Source of the DNA: Victivallaceae bacterium
GTDB taxonomy: Bacteria; Verrucomicrobiota; Lentisphaeria; Victivallales; Victivallaceae
DNA: 42,172 bases
Reading direction: 5' to 3'
Assembly (NCBI GenBank): GCA_028691615.1
Contig: JAQUYX010000004.1
Span: 1 to 42,172, forward strand
Positions 8,644 through 17,083 of this stretch are shown here, piece after piece. The notes below the pieces were generated by a model. That model did not search any database. It was given only the letters and a program-made list of their open reading frames with translations, and had not been told where the DNA came from. The first letter of the stretch is position 1; each line of letters starts with the position of its first letter. Both the position numbers and the translations under genes were made by a program.

Positions 8644-9266
8644 TGTCACCGATTCAGAAACTTGTCGTTGGTCCGCTGGAAAACAACTGTTATCTGGTGC
8701 AGACTGTTTCCGGCGGGGTGTTGTATGTGATCGATCCGGGAAGCGAACCGGAGCGGATTGTCCGGGAGGCGGGGAATTATCTTTCGCGGTCGTCGGTGGT
8801 GATTTTGCTCACGCATGCGCACGCCGATCACATCGGAGCGTTGCCGGTGGTGGCGGAGAAGCTCGGCGTGACGAAGGTGCTTTTGGACGCGGGGGATCGG
8901 GCGATGTATGATTCCCCGGCCAATCGGATCGGGGATCTCATCGCACACCCGGGCAATCTGCCTGCAACCGAGCGTCCAGTGGACACGGAGGATTTTCAGG
9001 TGATCCATACGCCGGGCCATTCGCAGGGGGGAGTTTGTTATTATTTTGGAGCCCTCCAGACGCTTTTTTCGGGGGACACACTTTTTTCCGGTTCTGTCGG
9101 GCGCACCGATTTGCCCGGCGGCAGTTTCGAGCAGCTCAGTTCCTCCATTCGCGAGTGGCTTTTCCTGCTGCCCGACGCGACGGCGGTGCTGCCCGGACAC
9201 GGTCCGGCTTCGACCATCGGATCTGAAAAGAAGAACAACCCTTATGTGGGCGGGGAAGGGGAATAG
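8643..9266 (+). CDS. Metallo-beta-lactamase-fold hydrolase (glyoxalase II-like, YcbL type)
   Basis: The 207-residue protein has the metal-binding motif THAHADHIGA near residue 57, then HTPGHSQGGV, SGDTLFSGSVGRTDLPGG and PGHGPAST. These are the successive histidine and aspartate ligands of a binuclear metallohydrolase. The opening VVGPLENNCYLV is typical of the glyoxalase II/YcbL group, which hydrolyses thioesters such as S-lactoylglutathione. The long C-terminal substrate domain of true glyoxalase II is missing, so it is the short form and its substrate is uncertain. The start codon overlaps the topA stop (TGATG), implying translational coupling, and glmM starts 3 bases after its stop. Confidence 0.85.
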   Translation: MSPIQKLVVGPLENNCYLVQTVSGGVLYVIDPGSEPERIVREAGNYLSRSSVVILLTHAHADHIGALPVVAEKLGVTKVLLDAGDRAMYDSPANRIGDLIAHPGNLPATERPVDTEDFQVIHTPGHSQGGVCYYFGALQTLFSGDTLFSGSVGRTDLPGGSFEQLSSSIREWLFLLPDATAVLPGHGPASTIGSEKKNNPYVGGEGE

Positions 9267-9269
9267 ACA

Positions 9270-10613
9270 ATGAGAAAATTATTCGGTACCGACGGAATCC
9301 GCGGCAAGGCCAATGTGTATCCGATTACGCCGGAGACGGCGCTTCTGGTCGGTAAGGCCGTCGCCAAGGTGCTCGGTGACGGCGGCAGCCGGCGCGTGGT
9401 GCTCGGCAAGGACACCCGGCTCTCCGGGTATATGCTGGAAACCGCGTTGACCAGCGGATTTCTGTCGATGGGAATGGATGTGCTTGCCGTGGGGCCCATG
9501 CCGACTCCGGCGGTGGCGCACCTGACCCGGAGTATGGTGGCCGATTGCGGCGTGATGATTACCGCCAGCCACAATCCGTCGGAGGACAACGGGATCAAGG
9601 TGTTCGGTGCGGACGGCTTCAAATTGCCCGATGAAGTGGAAGCGCGGATTGAGGAGGCGATTTTCTCCGGGACGCTTGAGAACGAGCATATTGCCCACGG
9701 TTCCATCGGCAAGGCGTACCGGATTGACGATGCGAAGGGGCGTTACATTGAGTTTGCCAAGAGTTCCATCGGCAGTGTGTCGCTCAAGGGGCTGAAAATC
9801 GTGCTGGATTGCGCCAATGGGGCGGCGTATGCGATTGCGCCGACGATTTTCCGGGAGCTTGGGGCGGAAGTGATCGAATATGCGGTCAAGCCGGATGGAT
9901 TGAATATCAACCATGATTGCGGGGCGACCCACCCCGAGGCGGTTGCCCGTCTGGTGGTGGAGCACCATGCGGATGTGGGAATTGCGTTGGATGGAGACGC
10001 CGATCGTGTGATTTTCTGTGACCGAGCGGGCGTCGAGGTCAATGGCGACCGGATTCTGGGGATGACCGCGCTGGATTACGCGTCGCGCGGACGTCTGGCC
10101 AACAACACGCTGGTGGTGACCTCCATGAGCAATCTGGGACTGCACCGGGCGATGCAGAAGGCGGGAATCCATGTGGAGGTCACCGATGTCGGCGACCGTT
10201 ATGTCATTGAGCGCATGAGAGAACAGAATTTCAATCTCGGCGGCGAACAGTCCGGGCATGTGATCTTTATGGATTATGCGACCACCGGAGACGGAATCAT
10301 CACCGCGCTCCATGTGCTCAAATTGATGCGCAAACGCAATTGCGATTTGGCTGCGCTGGCGAGTTTTATGACGGTTTTTCCGCAGGAGATCCGTTCGATC
10401 CGCGTTCGTGAAAAGCGGCCGATCGGGGAATTGGAGCTGGTTGGGAAAGTGGTTGCCGAGTGTACCGCGGCGCTGGGGGCGTCCGGGCGGGTGATTGTGC
10501 GGTACTCCGGGACGGAAAATAAGATTCGTCTTCTGCTGGAGTCGGAGAGTGCCGACGAGGTTCGGCGCTGGTCGGACAAACTGGCGGAAGCCGTGGAACA
10601 GGAGCTGTGCTGA
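9270..10613 (+). CDS. glmM: Phosphoglucosamine mutase
   Basis: GlmM converts glucosamine-6-phosphate to glucosamine-1-phosphate in the cytoplasm, on the way to UDP-GlcNAc for peptidoglycan and lipid A. The 447-residue length is standard. The N-terminus RKLFGTDGIRGKAN is the family signature. The phosphorylated serine is Ser100 in TASHNPSEDNGIK. The metal loop DGDADRV, the sugar loop GGEQSGH and the C-terminal phosphate loop RYSGTENKIRL are all intact. It sits between the hydrolase gene and the GlmU-like gene, one base from the latter, so mutase and acyltransferase are likely made together. Confidence 0.97.
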   Translation: MRKLFGTDGIRGKANVYPITPETALLVGKAVAKVLGDGGSRRVVLGKDTRLSGYMLETALTSGFLSMGMDVLAVGPMPTPAVAHLTRSMVADCGVMITASHNPSEDNGIKVFGADGFKLPDEVEARIEEAIFSGTLENEHIAHGSIGKAYRIDDAKGRYIEFAKSSIGSVSLKGLKIVLDCANGAAYAIAPTIFRELGAEVIEYAVKPDGLNINHDCGATHPEAVARLVVEHHADVGIALDGDADRVIFCDRAGVEVNGDRILGMTALDYASRGRLANNTLVVTSMSNLGLHRAMQKAGIHVEVTDVGDRYVIERMREQNFNLGGEQSGHVIFMDYATTGDGIITALHVLKLMRKRNCDLAALASFMTVFPQEIRSIRVREKRPIGELELVGKVVAECTAALGASGRVIVRYSGTENKIRLLLESESADEVRRWSDKLAEAVEQELC

Positions 10614-10614
10614 A

Positions 10615-11466
10615 ATGGCGCTGTTTTTTTTACCGGAAGAGTCGGTTAAGCTTGCGCCGCTGCATTGCGCGGTGGCCGAGGTGGAGATCGCGGGGCGTCC
10701 CTATCGGGAGCACCTGAAGGATCGTTTGAAGCAGTTTTCCGCAGAGAAGCTCGAAGTGCGGGGGAATTTTTTCCCGTCGAAGGCGCTTCTGGAGGCGGTA
10801 AGTTCCCAGGCCTCCTGCCAGGTGGTATCCGCAAGCGGAAAAATTCTGCTGACACGCAATGACGGCGCGGTGCAGATTCCCTGCGACGAAGAGTCTTTGG
10901 AAGTGATTTATCCGTGGCAGCTGCTCAATTTGATGGAGAAGATTTTTGCGGGGCTGACCATTTTGCGCGGGGAAGGGGTTATTCGTCCCGGCGTCACGAT
11001 TGACGGCGAGGTGCATGTTGGAGCGGGTACGATTATTCTTCCCGGCGTTTATATCGAGGGCAAAGTTTTCTTCGGGCGCAACTGCAAAATCGGGCCGAAT
11101 TGCTATCTACGCGGGCCGGTTTCCATGGGGGACAACTGTCACATCGGCCAAGCGGTCGAGGTCAAGTGTTCGTTGCTGATGACCAAGGTCGCCATCGGGC
11201 ATCTGAGTTATGCGGGGGATTCGGTGATCGGCAGTCGCGTGAATTTCGGAGCGGGCACGATCATTTCCAACTTCCGGCATGACGGAGCCAACCACCGGTC
11301 CATGTCCGATGGTGTGCTCATTGACACCGGCCGCCGGAAATTCGGCGCGATTCTGGGCGATGATGTGCATACCGGAATCCATACTTCGATTTATCCGGGG
11401 CGCAAGATTGGCAGTGGTGTTTCGACGCTTCCGGGCGAGATTGTCCGCTATGACAAGGATTGCTGA
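10615..11466 (+). CDS. GlmU-family left-handed beta-helix acyltransferase with a shortened N-terminal domain
   Basis: The 283-residue protein ends in hexapeptide repeats (roughly residues 115-275) that form a left-handed beta helix. The segment IGHLSYAGDS matches the GHLTYLGD region of GlmU, including the catalytic histidine of the acetyltransferase. FGAGTII-N and GDDVHTG also match. The N-terminal 110 residues lack the nucleotide-binding G-x-G-x-R-M loop of classical GlmU. They instead resemble the short sugar-nucleotidyltransferase-like domain of the GlmU-family proteins of Bacteroidetes (for example the motif VIYPWQLLNLMEKIF). The placement one base after glmM argues for acetylation of glucosamine-1-phosphate. 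Whether it also makes UDP-GlcNAc is unclear. ATG 10615 avoids a long overlap with glmM. Confidence 0.8.
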   Translation: MALFFLPEESVKLAPLHCAVAEVEIAGRPYREHLKDRLKQFSAEKLEVRGNFFPSKALLEAVSSQASCQVVSASGKILLTRNDGAVQIPCDEESLEVIYPWQLLNLMEKIFAGLTILRGEGVIRPGVTIDGEVHVGAGTIILPGVYIEGKVFFGRNCKIGPNCYLRGPVSMGDNCHIGQAVEVKCSLLMTKVAIGHLSYAGDSVIGSRVNFGAGTIISNFRHDGANHRSMSDGVLIDTGRRKFGAILGDDVHTGIHTSIYPGRKIGSGVSTLPGEIVRYDKDC

Positions 11467-11560
11467 AAGAGGATAAGGAAGCGCTGGTTTGCGCTTGTGC
11501 GAACTGCAATCATGCAGATTCGTTTTTTCGAAAAGAAGTTTTGGCGAAAGGAAACGGGAA

Positions 11561-12094
11561 ATGGAACTCAAAGGATCTAAAACGGCGGCAAATCTGGCTT
11601 ATGCGTTTGCGGGGGAATCCCAGGCGCGCAACAAGTACACCTATTTTGCGAGCAAGGCCCGCAAGGACGGCTATGAACAGATCGCCGCAATTTTCGAACA
11701 GACCGCCAACAACGAGAAGGAGCATGCCAAACTCTGGTTCAAGGCGCTTGGCGGCATCAACTCGACCCCGGAAAACCTCCTTGCCGCCGCCGCTGGCGAG
11801 CATGAGGAGTGGACGCAGATGTACAAGGAATTTTCGGAAGTCGCCCGCAGCGAAGGGTTTGTTGAACTTGCCGACCAGCTTGCCGCGGTTGCGAAGATCG
11901 AGAAGCGCCACGAGGAGCGTTATCGCAAACTCGCCGCGAACATTGAAAAGCAGGAAGTTTGGAAGAAGGTCGGGGAAAACCGCTGGGAGTGCCGCAATTG
12001 CGGACATGTTTTCATCGGCAAAGAGGCCCCCGCGGTTTGCCCGGTGTGCAAACATCCGCAGGCTTATTTCGAGATCGAGGCGGAGAACTATTGA
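11561..12094 (+). CDS. rbr: Rubrerythrin
   Basis: Rubrerythrin is a cytoplasmic non-haem iron peroxidase of anaerobes that reduces hydrogen peroxide. The 177-residue protein has the ferritin-like four-helix domain with iron-ligand glutamates ([13 protein letters not shown] near residue 18, [20 protein letters not shown]). A C-terminal rubredoxin-like domain follows with two CxxC pairs, CRNCGHVF and CPVCKHP. ATG 11561 has AAAGGAAA upstream and gives the normal N-terminus [12 protein letters not shown]. It lies 94 bases after the GlmU-like gene. That gap holds a small hairpin (CTGCAATCATGCAG) followed by a T run, so rubrerythrin may have its own promoter. Its presence suggests an anaerobic or microaerobic life. 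Confidence 0.96.
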   Translation: MELKGSKTAANLAYAFAGESQARNKYTYFASKARKDGYEQIAAIFEQTANNEKEHAKLWFKALGGINSTPENLLAAAAGEHEEWTQMYKEFSEVARSEGFVELADQLAAVAKIEKRHEERYRKLAANIEKQEVWKKVGENRWECRNCGHVFIGKEAPAVCPVCKHPQAYFEIEAENY

Positions 12095-12155
12095 GTTCTC
12101 TTTTGGATTGGGAAACGAATTTTCTCTGCGCATTTTGCGGGAAGTTCGGAATCAT

Positions 12156-12188
12156 AAAAAAAAGGCGCTCGTTGCGAGCGCCTTTTTT
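12156..12188. terminator. Bidirectional terminator between rubrerythrin and the GH78 gene
   Basis: A perfect eight-pair stem, GGCGCTCG with CGAGCGCC, has a three-base loop and is flanked by eight A residues and six T residues. The hairpin therefore works on both strands. It lies between the convergent stops at 12094 and 12231. Confidence 0.92.
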
Positions 12189-12230
12189 GTGCTGATGTTG
12201 TTTTCTTCTATTCAGACGGCATTGTCATCT

Positions 12231-13829
12231 TCAGGCGAGAACGGGTTTCGTTTCCACTCGCACTTGCGAGGGGGCGTCAACCTCCAGCTTGCCTGACGCA
12301 TCCGCATGAATCGTCACGGGGCCGAATTTTGTCGGATAAGCACCGTGCGCAAAATCCAGACCGCCCAGCTCCGGCGCAACCAGAATCTTGCTTCCGCCCG
12401 GTTCCAGAAAACGGATTCCCAGAACGCGTTCGCTCAGAAAGGGGGCCGGTCCGGCAGCCCATCCGTGACAGAGGCTGTGACGCAACCCCTTGTAACAATA
12501 GTTGCCGAAATCCGCGTGCAGATCTTTCTTGCCCGGTTGCGGCAGCTCGGAGATCGGCGTGGTGTCGGCAATCCAATCCAAATCAAAATCCTCCCAGAAG
12601 GTGGTCGCGCCATAGTCGAGCATCGCACCCCAGTAGCGGCGAATCACCTCCAACGCGGGACGCGTCGGCTGCGCCAGCAGCATGTAAAATCCGTAGAAGG
12701 TGCTGATCCCGTGTAGCGGATCGCGCAGAATCACATCCGTTCGATCGGCCAGACCGCTCAGCGTCTGGATTGCTGCCGCCGCCTTGCTGTTGTGGCAATC
12801 GGGAATGTGGCGGACCATGCGCTGTAGCGCCGCGTCGATTTCCGCCGGAAGCGTGACATCGAGGATCCGGCAAAGCTCCTTGCCCCGGCGCAGCGTCCAA
12901 TAAAGCAGCCCCTGCAATCCGGCGTGCATCGCCGGCGCATTGTCATAATTGGGCCAGTCCAGAAAACGCATCGGAGGAACCTGTTCGGAACCGGCTTCAT
13001 CGACGTATGCGGCAAAGATCGGCAGGAGCTTGGCAAGCATCTCTTTCTGGCAAGTCAGATAGGTCAGATCGCCGGTGTGCCAATAATAATCCGCCAACGT
13101 CAGAACCCACCAGAAGGAATAGGTGCGGATCTCGTTCATATTCTCCGGCTGATCGCTGTGCGAAGTCATGAAATCGAGGGATTTTGCCACCAGTGACACG
13201 TCGTCGAAGACCGCCTGAATCGCCCGCACCTCGGGATTGAGGTCGCCCATCCAGACCAGACGGTCGCGTTTGACGCCGTCATAGATATAGTCCTGCATGT
13301 TGAGCCGGACGGTGTAGACGGCGGTTTCCCAGATCCGGTCGAGCCGTTCGTCGGAGGAATGAAACGCTCCGACCGCTTTCTGATCGCGATAGAGTGCGAC
13401 CGCGCAGAGATTCAGGAACGTGACCGGCTCGCTTGCCGAGATGACATCGACGCGAACGAAGCGGAATGCCGTGTTGCCGTATTCCAGCATCCCCATGACC
13501 GGCAGATCCAGCTGCGTATCGTGGATTGCATGATCCTGATTGGGGGTATTCATCGCCTCGCTCGCCGACTCTCCGAAGCGGATGCGCACCCGGCAGCGCT
13601 GCAGACCGATCAGCCGGATGCCGCCGTGAAGTTCCGTGCCGAAATCAAGCAGAATGCCGCCGCCTTCGCGCAGCACCAGATAAGGCCTGTGCGCAGTCAC
13701 CTGCGGCTGGATTTCCCGACTCTGAACCGGCCACTGCGGATTGGTGGCGTTTTCCGACCACAGAACACGTTTGGCGAAGAGATATGCCCGCACCCGATCA
13801 TCATGAAGCGCATCCGGATAAATCGACAT
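12231..13829 (-). CDS. Alpha-L-rhamnosidase-like glycoside hydrolase (GH78 family)
   Basis: The 532-residue protein resembles the catalytic (alpha/alpha)6-barrel part of GH78 rhamnosidases. It has a short beta-sandwich region before residue 170, then the barrel, then a small C-terminal beta domain (LEPGGSKILVAPELGGLDFA). The active-site segment DGVKRDRLVWMGDLNPE corresponds to the family pattern DCPQR-E-x-LGW-x-GD. The first and last aspartates are kept, but the position that is glutamate in characterised Bacillus enzymes is aspartate here. SLCHGWAAGPAPFL matches the second conserved block. No signal peptide is visible, so it is probably cytoplasmic. It follows the EamA gene by 79 bases on the same strand's far side and is transcribed alone. 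Rhamnoside substrate is inferred. Confidence 0.82.
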   Translation of the reverse strand: MSIYPDALHDDRVRAYLFAKRVLWSENATNPQWPVQSREIQPQVTAHRPYLVLREGGGILLDFGTELHGGIRLIGLQRCRVRIRFGESASEAMNTPNQDHAIHDTQLDLPVMGMLEYGNTAFRFVRVDVISASEPVTFLNLCAVALYRDQKAVGAFHSSDERLDRIWETAVYTVRLNMQDYIYDGVKRDRLVWMGDLNPEVRAIQAVFDDVSLVAKSLDFMTSHSDQPENMNEIRTYSFWWVLTLADYYWHTGDLTYLTCQKEMLAKLLPIFAAYVDEAGSEQVPPMRFLDWPNYDNAPAMHAGLQGLLYWTLRRGKELCRILDVTLPAEIDAALQRMVRHIPDCHNSKAAAAIQTLSGLADRTDVILRDPLHGISTFYGFYMLLAQPTRPALEVIRRYWGAMLDYGATTFWEDFDLDWIADTTPISELPQPGKKDLHADFGNYCYKGLRHSLCHGWAAGPAPFLSERVLGIRFLEPGGSKILVAPELGGLDFAHGAYPTKFGPVTIHADASGKLEVDAPSQVRVETKPVLA

Positions 13830-13908
13830 GTAAGGTTGTTCCTTCCTGAGTTATTTTCTCAATCTCAAAAAATAGCACGGAACGGGGAAAAAGCAACCCC
13901 GGAAGGAT

Positions 13909-14772
13909 TCAAAGTGCGAGCAGAAGAATTGCTCCGACGCCCGAAGTCAGGGCCGCGATGCTCCATACGGTGATCTTTTCCTTGAGCAACCATACGCTCA
14001 ATGCGAAGGTGAGTAGAAAACTCATTTGCTGCAGCGGCAGGACCACCGCCGCGTTTCCCAGCTGAAGCGAGGCGGCCATGAAGAACACAATCCCCGCGAC
14101 CAGAAGCCCCGAAATCGCGCCGTAGCCCAGTAATTTCCGGTTCCAGCAGCGCAAGGTTTCCGGTTCTCTCAAGAGCGTATAGATTGCTCCACCGAAGATC
14201 CAGAAAAGTGCGTTGATCTGCACGACCGCGTTGCGATCCGCGCCATGAAGGAATCCATAGCGGTAACTCAATCCCATTCCTGCGCGCATGATTGCGGCTG
14301 CGAGAACCATCCAGACCCCCGTCCGTGCCAGAAAAGAATTTGACGATGCGCCGTGTGTTTGCGCTGTTTTGCCGCGAGGCATGAATGCGCTGATTGCAAA
14401 GATTGCCAACAGTACTCCGAGATATTGAAGAAGCGCGAGGTGTTCGTGCAGCAGCACTGCCGCGCCGGGTACGACCAGCACCAGATTGAGCCGGTAGATC
14501 GTCGAGCACATGCCTGCAGACTCTTTGCCCATCGCTTCAATCAGCAGAATGTTTGCTCCCACGGAGAAGATCCCGGAAATTCCTCCCCAGAGGAGCGTCT
14601 GACGCATGTTCCATCCCGCCGCAGGCGGAAAATACAACAGCGCCAGAATCCAGATGATGCCGATCAGCATGATGAACAAACCGCGCGGCCTCGGCTTCCG
14701 GGCATAAAATTTGAAAACAATGTCGTTGACTGCCGTCAGCAGCAGACAAATCAAAGCATAGACAATCGCCAT
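13909..14772 (-). CDS. EamA/DMT-superfamily transporter
   Basis: The 287-residue integral membrane protein has about ten hydrophobic helices in two repeated halves, the layout of drug/metabolite transporters of the EamA group. The N-terminal half begins MAIVYALICLLLTAVNDIVF. The conserved end of the first half (YRLNLVLVVPGAAVLLHEHL) is mirrored in the second by LPLQQMSFLLTFALSVWLLKEK, where a charged residue closes helix 9. The substrate cannot be read from sequence. A GAGGAGCG ribosome site lies just upstream of ATG 14772. The gene is downstream of a lipoprotein gene but separated by 135 AT-rich bases with its own promoter-like element. Confidence 0.85.
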   Translation of the reverse strand: MAIVYALICLLLTAVNDIVFKFYARKPRPRGLFIMLIGIIWILALLYFPPAAGWNMRQTLLWGGISGIFSVGANILLIEAMGKESAGMCSTIYRLNLVLVVPGAAVLLHEHLALLQYLGVLLAIFAISAFMPRGKTAQTHGASSNSFLARTGVWMVLAAAIMRAGMGLSYRYGFLHGADRNAVVQINALFWIFGGAIYTLLREPETLRCWNRKLLGYGAISGLLVAGIVFFMAASLQLGNAAVVLPLQQMSFLLTFALSVWLLKEKITVWSIAALTSGVGAILLLAL

Positions 14773-14812
14773 ATCGGTCGCTCCTCTTTGGGCGTAATGC
14801 TGTTATTTGTTA

Positions 14813-14842
14813 TAATATAATGCTTGTTAAGGCAAAAACAAA
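14813..14842 (-). promoter_or_regulatory. Possible promoter of the EamA transporter gene
   Basis: On the minus strand TATATTA is at 14819-14813 and TTTGTT at 14842-14837, 17 bases apart. The -10 fits the element shared with other promoters here; the -35 is poor. It lies about 40 bases upstream of the start codon. Confidence 0.4.
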
Positions 14843-14863
14843 TATTAAAATTTGAATATTTGT
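14838..14863. repeat. AT-rich 9-base inverted repeat upstream of the EamA promoter
   Basis: ACAAATATT and AATATTTGT face each other around an eight-base centre. The repeat overlaps the proposed -35 box, so it could be an operator. A second, shorter inverted repeat (ATCAC-N5-GTGAT, 14884-14898) lies nearby and may be a weak terminator for the lipoprotein gene upstream. Confidence 0.35.
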
Positions 14864-14907
14864 AAAATATGTGAAGACGCAAAATCACGCAATGTGATCT
14901 CTACACA

Positions 14908-15429
14908 TTATTTTTTCGGTGGAATCTGTTTGGAATTCGGAACTTCGCTGTTTGCGGGGGCTGCGCCGTAACGGACGAATTCGGCCCGGATCACACGCAG
15001 ATAGCGCGGAACTTTGCCCTGTCCGACCTGTTTTTTGCCGATTTCGCCATAACCGCCGTCAAAATCGCTGACCATGCTGTTCCAAGAGTAGGTGGTGTCG
15101 GCGCTGACTGCGGCGAGGGTATTGGACTCGGGGTCTACGGATACGACTTTCCCGTCCGGAATCACCTGTGTTCCGGTGACGATGACCGCCTCGGCTCCGC
15201 GCAATTGCGCCTCGGACTGTAGTTTCTTGAGCATTCGTTCCCGGGTGATATCCCCGTAGGAACCGGAGACGACGGCCCGTCCGATCACGGTATACCCGGC
15301 AGGCGCCTTGGCTTGGGAGAGATAGAGCTTGGCACTCTCTGTCTCCGGGAAGGTTTCGCCTTTGTATTCAAAGCTCATGCACCCGGAAAGAAGCGCACAG
15401 ACCACCATTGCCGCAGAAATAATTCTCAC
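14908..15429 (-). CDS. Lipoprotein of unknown function
   Basis: The 173-residue product starts with a GTG at 15429, eight bases after a GAGGAG ribosome site. Residues 1-16 are a hydrophobic signal peptide ending in the lipobox LLSGC, so Cys17 is the probable lipidation site. The mature part has mixed alpha/beta content: AGYTVIGRAVVSGSYGDITRERMLKKLQSEA resembles small envelope lipoproteins with a repeated G-x-V-x-V core followed by a helix and AEAVIVTGTQVIPDG. I do not recognise the family beyond that. It has its own promoter-like sequence and lies between the heptosyltransferase and EamA genes on the same strand. Confidence 0.8.
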   Translation of the reverse strand: MRIISAAMVVCALLSGCMSFEYKGETFPETESAKLYLSQAKAPAGYTVIGRAVVSGSYGDITRERMLKKLQSEAQLRGAEAVIVTGTQVIPDGKVVSVDPESNTLAAVSADTTYSWNSMVSDFDGGYGEIGKKQVGQGKVPRYLRVIRAEFVRYGAAPANSEVPNSKQIPPKK

Positions 15430-15467
15430 GCTTATTGCTCCTCGCGAATTGTTTGTACTCCGTTGAT

Positions 15468-15495
15468 ACAATAAAGCCTGCGGCGGATTTTTCAA
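15468..15495 (-). promoter_or_regulatory. Probable promoter of the lipoprotein gene
   Basis: On the minus strand TTGAAA (15495-15490) and TATTGT (15473-15468) are 16 bases apart and end about 38 bases before the GTG start. The rest of the 15430-15632 gap holds no gene that I can see. Confidence 0.45.
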
Positions 15496-15632
15496 GCGGA
15501 TCGTCTGGAAAACAGGAAAGTTTCTTGAGAGAAGACGCCACTCGCCAAAACTCGCATCGCGTCTTCCATTTCCTTGGAAAAGGTTTGAACCGCTGGCTGT
15601 TCGGGAGTTCCCCGGCTGTCCACGCTGTCGAA

Positions 15633-16709
15633 TCAGTCGCGTTGAACCGGATGTACGGCGGAATTGCGATCCAGCAACTCTCCCAGCACGGTCGCTGCGA
15701 TTGCCGGTGTAATCGCATGACACGGGGGAGGTTGAGAGATCGGGCATTCCCGTTTGAGGCAGCCGGAACACTCGCCATGCGCGCTGAGAACCTCCGCCAT
15801 TTCCGGGTGCAGCGGCATCGGTCCGGTTCGTTCCGCACGGGTCGGCCCGATGAATGCCGCCACCGGCGTTCCGTCCGCGGCGGCAATGTGCATCGGCCCC
15901 GAGTCGTTGCAGAGCACAACCGAAGCAAGACGCAACACTTCGATCAGGGTGTCGATGTCCGTCTGACCGACGAGGTTGACAATCTTTAGATCCGGCGCTT
16001 CCGCCAAAACCTCCCTGGCCGCTTGCGCCTCCGCGGGCCCTCCGGTCAACAAAAAACGACATCCCGGCCGCTGTTCATTGAGGATCTTTGCACTGGCGGC
16101 AAAAAGTTTTGGCGGAAATGCTTTGCTTTTCCAGCGTGCGCCGGGGACGAGAACGACAATTTTCTCCGAATGGGGGTGCTCGATCCCATTTTTCTCCAAC
16201 AGGGCGAGCGCCTTGTTTCGGGCTTCCGGCGAAGGCGGGAATGGTAGAATCCGGTAATCCGGTACGCCGGTCAATGCTGCGGTGAGCTCAAGGTTGCGGC
16301 GAAGCGCGTGCGCTGCATTGTCAACCGGAATTTTTTTTGTATAGAAAAATTTGGCCGGAAATTCCCGTGGCTGGGCAAATCCCGCGACAATTTTCGCCCC
16401 GGAAAATCCGGCAAAGATCGCGCTCTTCATCAATCCCTGATAATCGATAGCCAGATCGTAGTGCTCTTTTCGCAGCTGACGGATCAATCCGATCGAATAA
16501 GGCAGCATCGTCAACGGAGCGCCGAATTTTTTGCGGTCAAAAAGAATCAGTTTGCCGAGGTTCGGGGTTCTCTTCGCCACATCCGCAAATGCCGGAGACA
16601 CCAAAAAGTCAAACTTCGCATCGGGAAGATGTTCCGCAAGAATTTCGACGGCCTGCAGTGCGTGGATCACATCTCCGAGACTGCTGGTCTTGACCACCAG
16701 AACTTTCAT
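15633..16709 (-). CDS. waaC: Glycosyltransferase family 9 protein, heptosyltransferase I-like
   Basis: GT9 enzymes add L-glycero-D-manno-heptose from ADP-heptose to the LPS inner core at the cytoplasmic face of the inner membrane. The 358-residue product opens MKVLVVKTSSLGDVIHALQA, close to WaaC. It has the acceptor-side segment DYQGLMKSA and the donor-binding block CNDSGPMHIAAADGTPVAAFIGP near residue 275. The C-terminus holds a cysteine-rich stretch (CSGCLKRECPISQPPPC) seen in some GT9 members. I chose ATG 16709, with AAGGGG eight bases upstream, over a GTG nine bases earlier. It is the last gene of the operon that starts at 18701, five bases after the DUF486 gene. Heptose specificity is inferred from similarity. 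Confidence 0.87.
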   Translation of the reverse strand: MKVLVVKTSSLGDVIHALQAVEILAEHLPDAKFDFLVSPAFADVAKRTPNLGKLILFDRKKFGAPLTMLPYSIGLIRQLRKEHYDLAIDYQGLMKSAIFAGFSGAKIVAGFAQPREFPAKFFYTKKIPVDNAAHALRRNLELTAALTGVPDYRILPFPPSPEARNKALALLEKNGIEHPHSEKIVVLVPGARWKSKAFPPKLFAASAKILNEQRPGCRFLLTGGPAEAQAAREVLAEAPDLKIVNLVGQTDIDTLIEVLRLASVVLCNDSGPMHIAAADGTPVAAFIGPTRAERTGPMPLHPEMAEVLSAHGECSGCLKRECPISQPPPCHAITPAIAATVLGELLDRNSAVHPVQRD

Positions 16710-16714
16710 TGATC

Positions 16715-17056
16715 TCACCCCTTGAAGATGAAAAGAACTGCACCCAGAAGACAGACTGCCGCCCCGAGATAATTCCAGCGCAAGGGTTCATGCATGAAAT
16801 AGATCGAAAACGGGACAAATACGCCCAGCGTGATGACTTCCTGCATGATTTTCAACTTCGGCAGGCTTAGCGCTTCATGGCCGATCCGGTTTGCGGGCAC
16901 TTGCAGCGTGTACTCGAAAAAGGCAATTCCCCAACTGATCAAAATGGCATAAAATACCGGTTTCCCCGATAAATTTTTCAAGTGACCATACCACGCAAAT
17001 GTCATGAAGACATTGGAGGCGATCAGAAGCAAAATACATTTTAGCACCGGCGACAT
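16715..17056 (-). CDS. DUF486 (DMT-related) small membrane protein
   Basis: The 113-residue protein is almost all hydrophobic, with four predicted helices. The motifs SNVFMTFAWYGHLKN, SWGIAFFEYTLQVPANR and LPKLKIMQEVITL are characteristic of the DUF486 family, whose members resemble half of a drug/metabolite transporter and probably work as dimers. Function is unknown. AAGGAG lies nine bases before ATG 17056. It sits between the small lipoprotein gene and the heptosyltransferase gene, so a role in envelope precursor handling is possible but unproven. Confidence 0.88.
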   Translation of the reverse strand: MSPVLKCILLLIASNVFMTFAWYGHLKNLSGKPVFYAILISWGIAFFEYTLQVPANRIGHEALSLPKLKIMQEVITLGVFVPFSIYFMHEPLRWNYLGAAVCLLGAVLFIFKG

Positions 17057-17083
17057 TGCGGATTACTCCTTCCGATCTACCCG

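Noticed and set aside
14908-16062. A longer 384-codon minus frame reaching upstream of the lipoprotein gene
   Set aside because: The upstream part overlaps the heptosyltransferase gene in another frame and has no conserved content. The GTG at 15429 has a strong ribosome site and begins a clean signal peptide.
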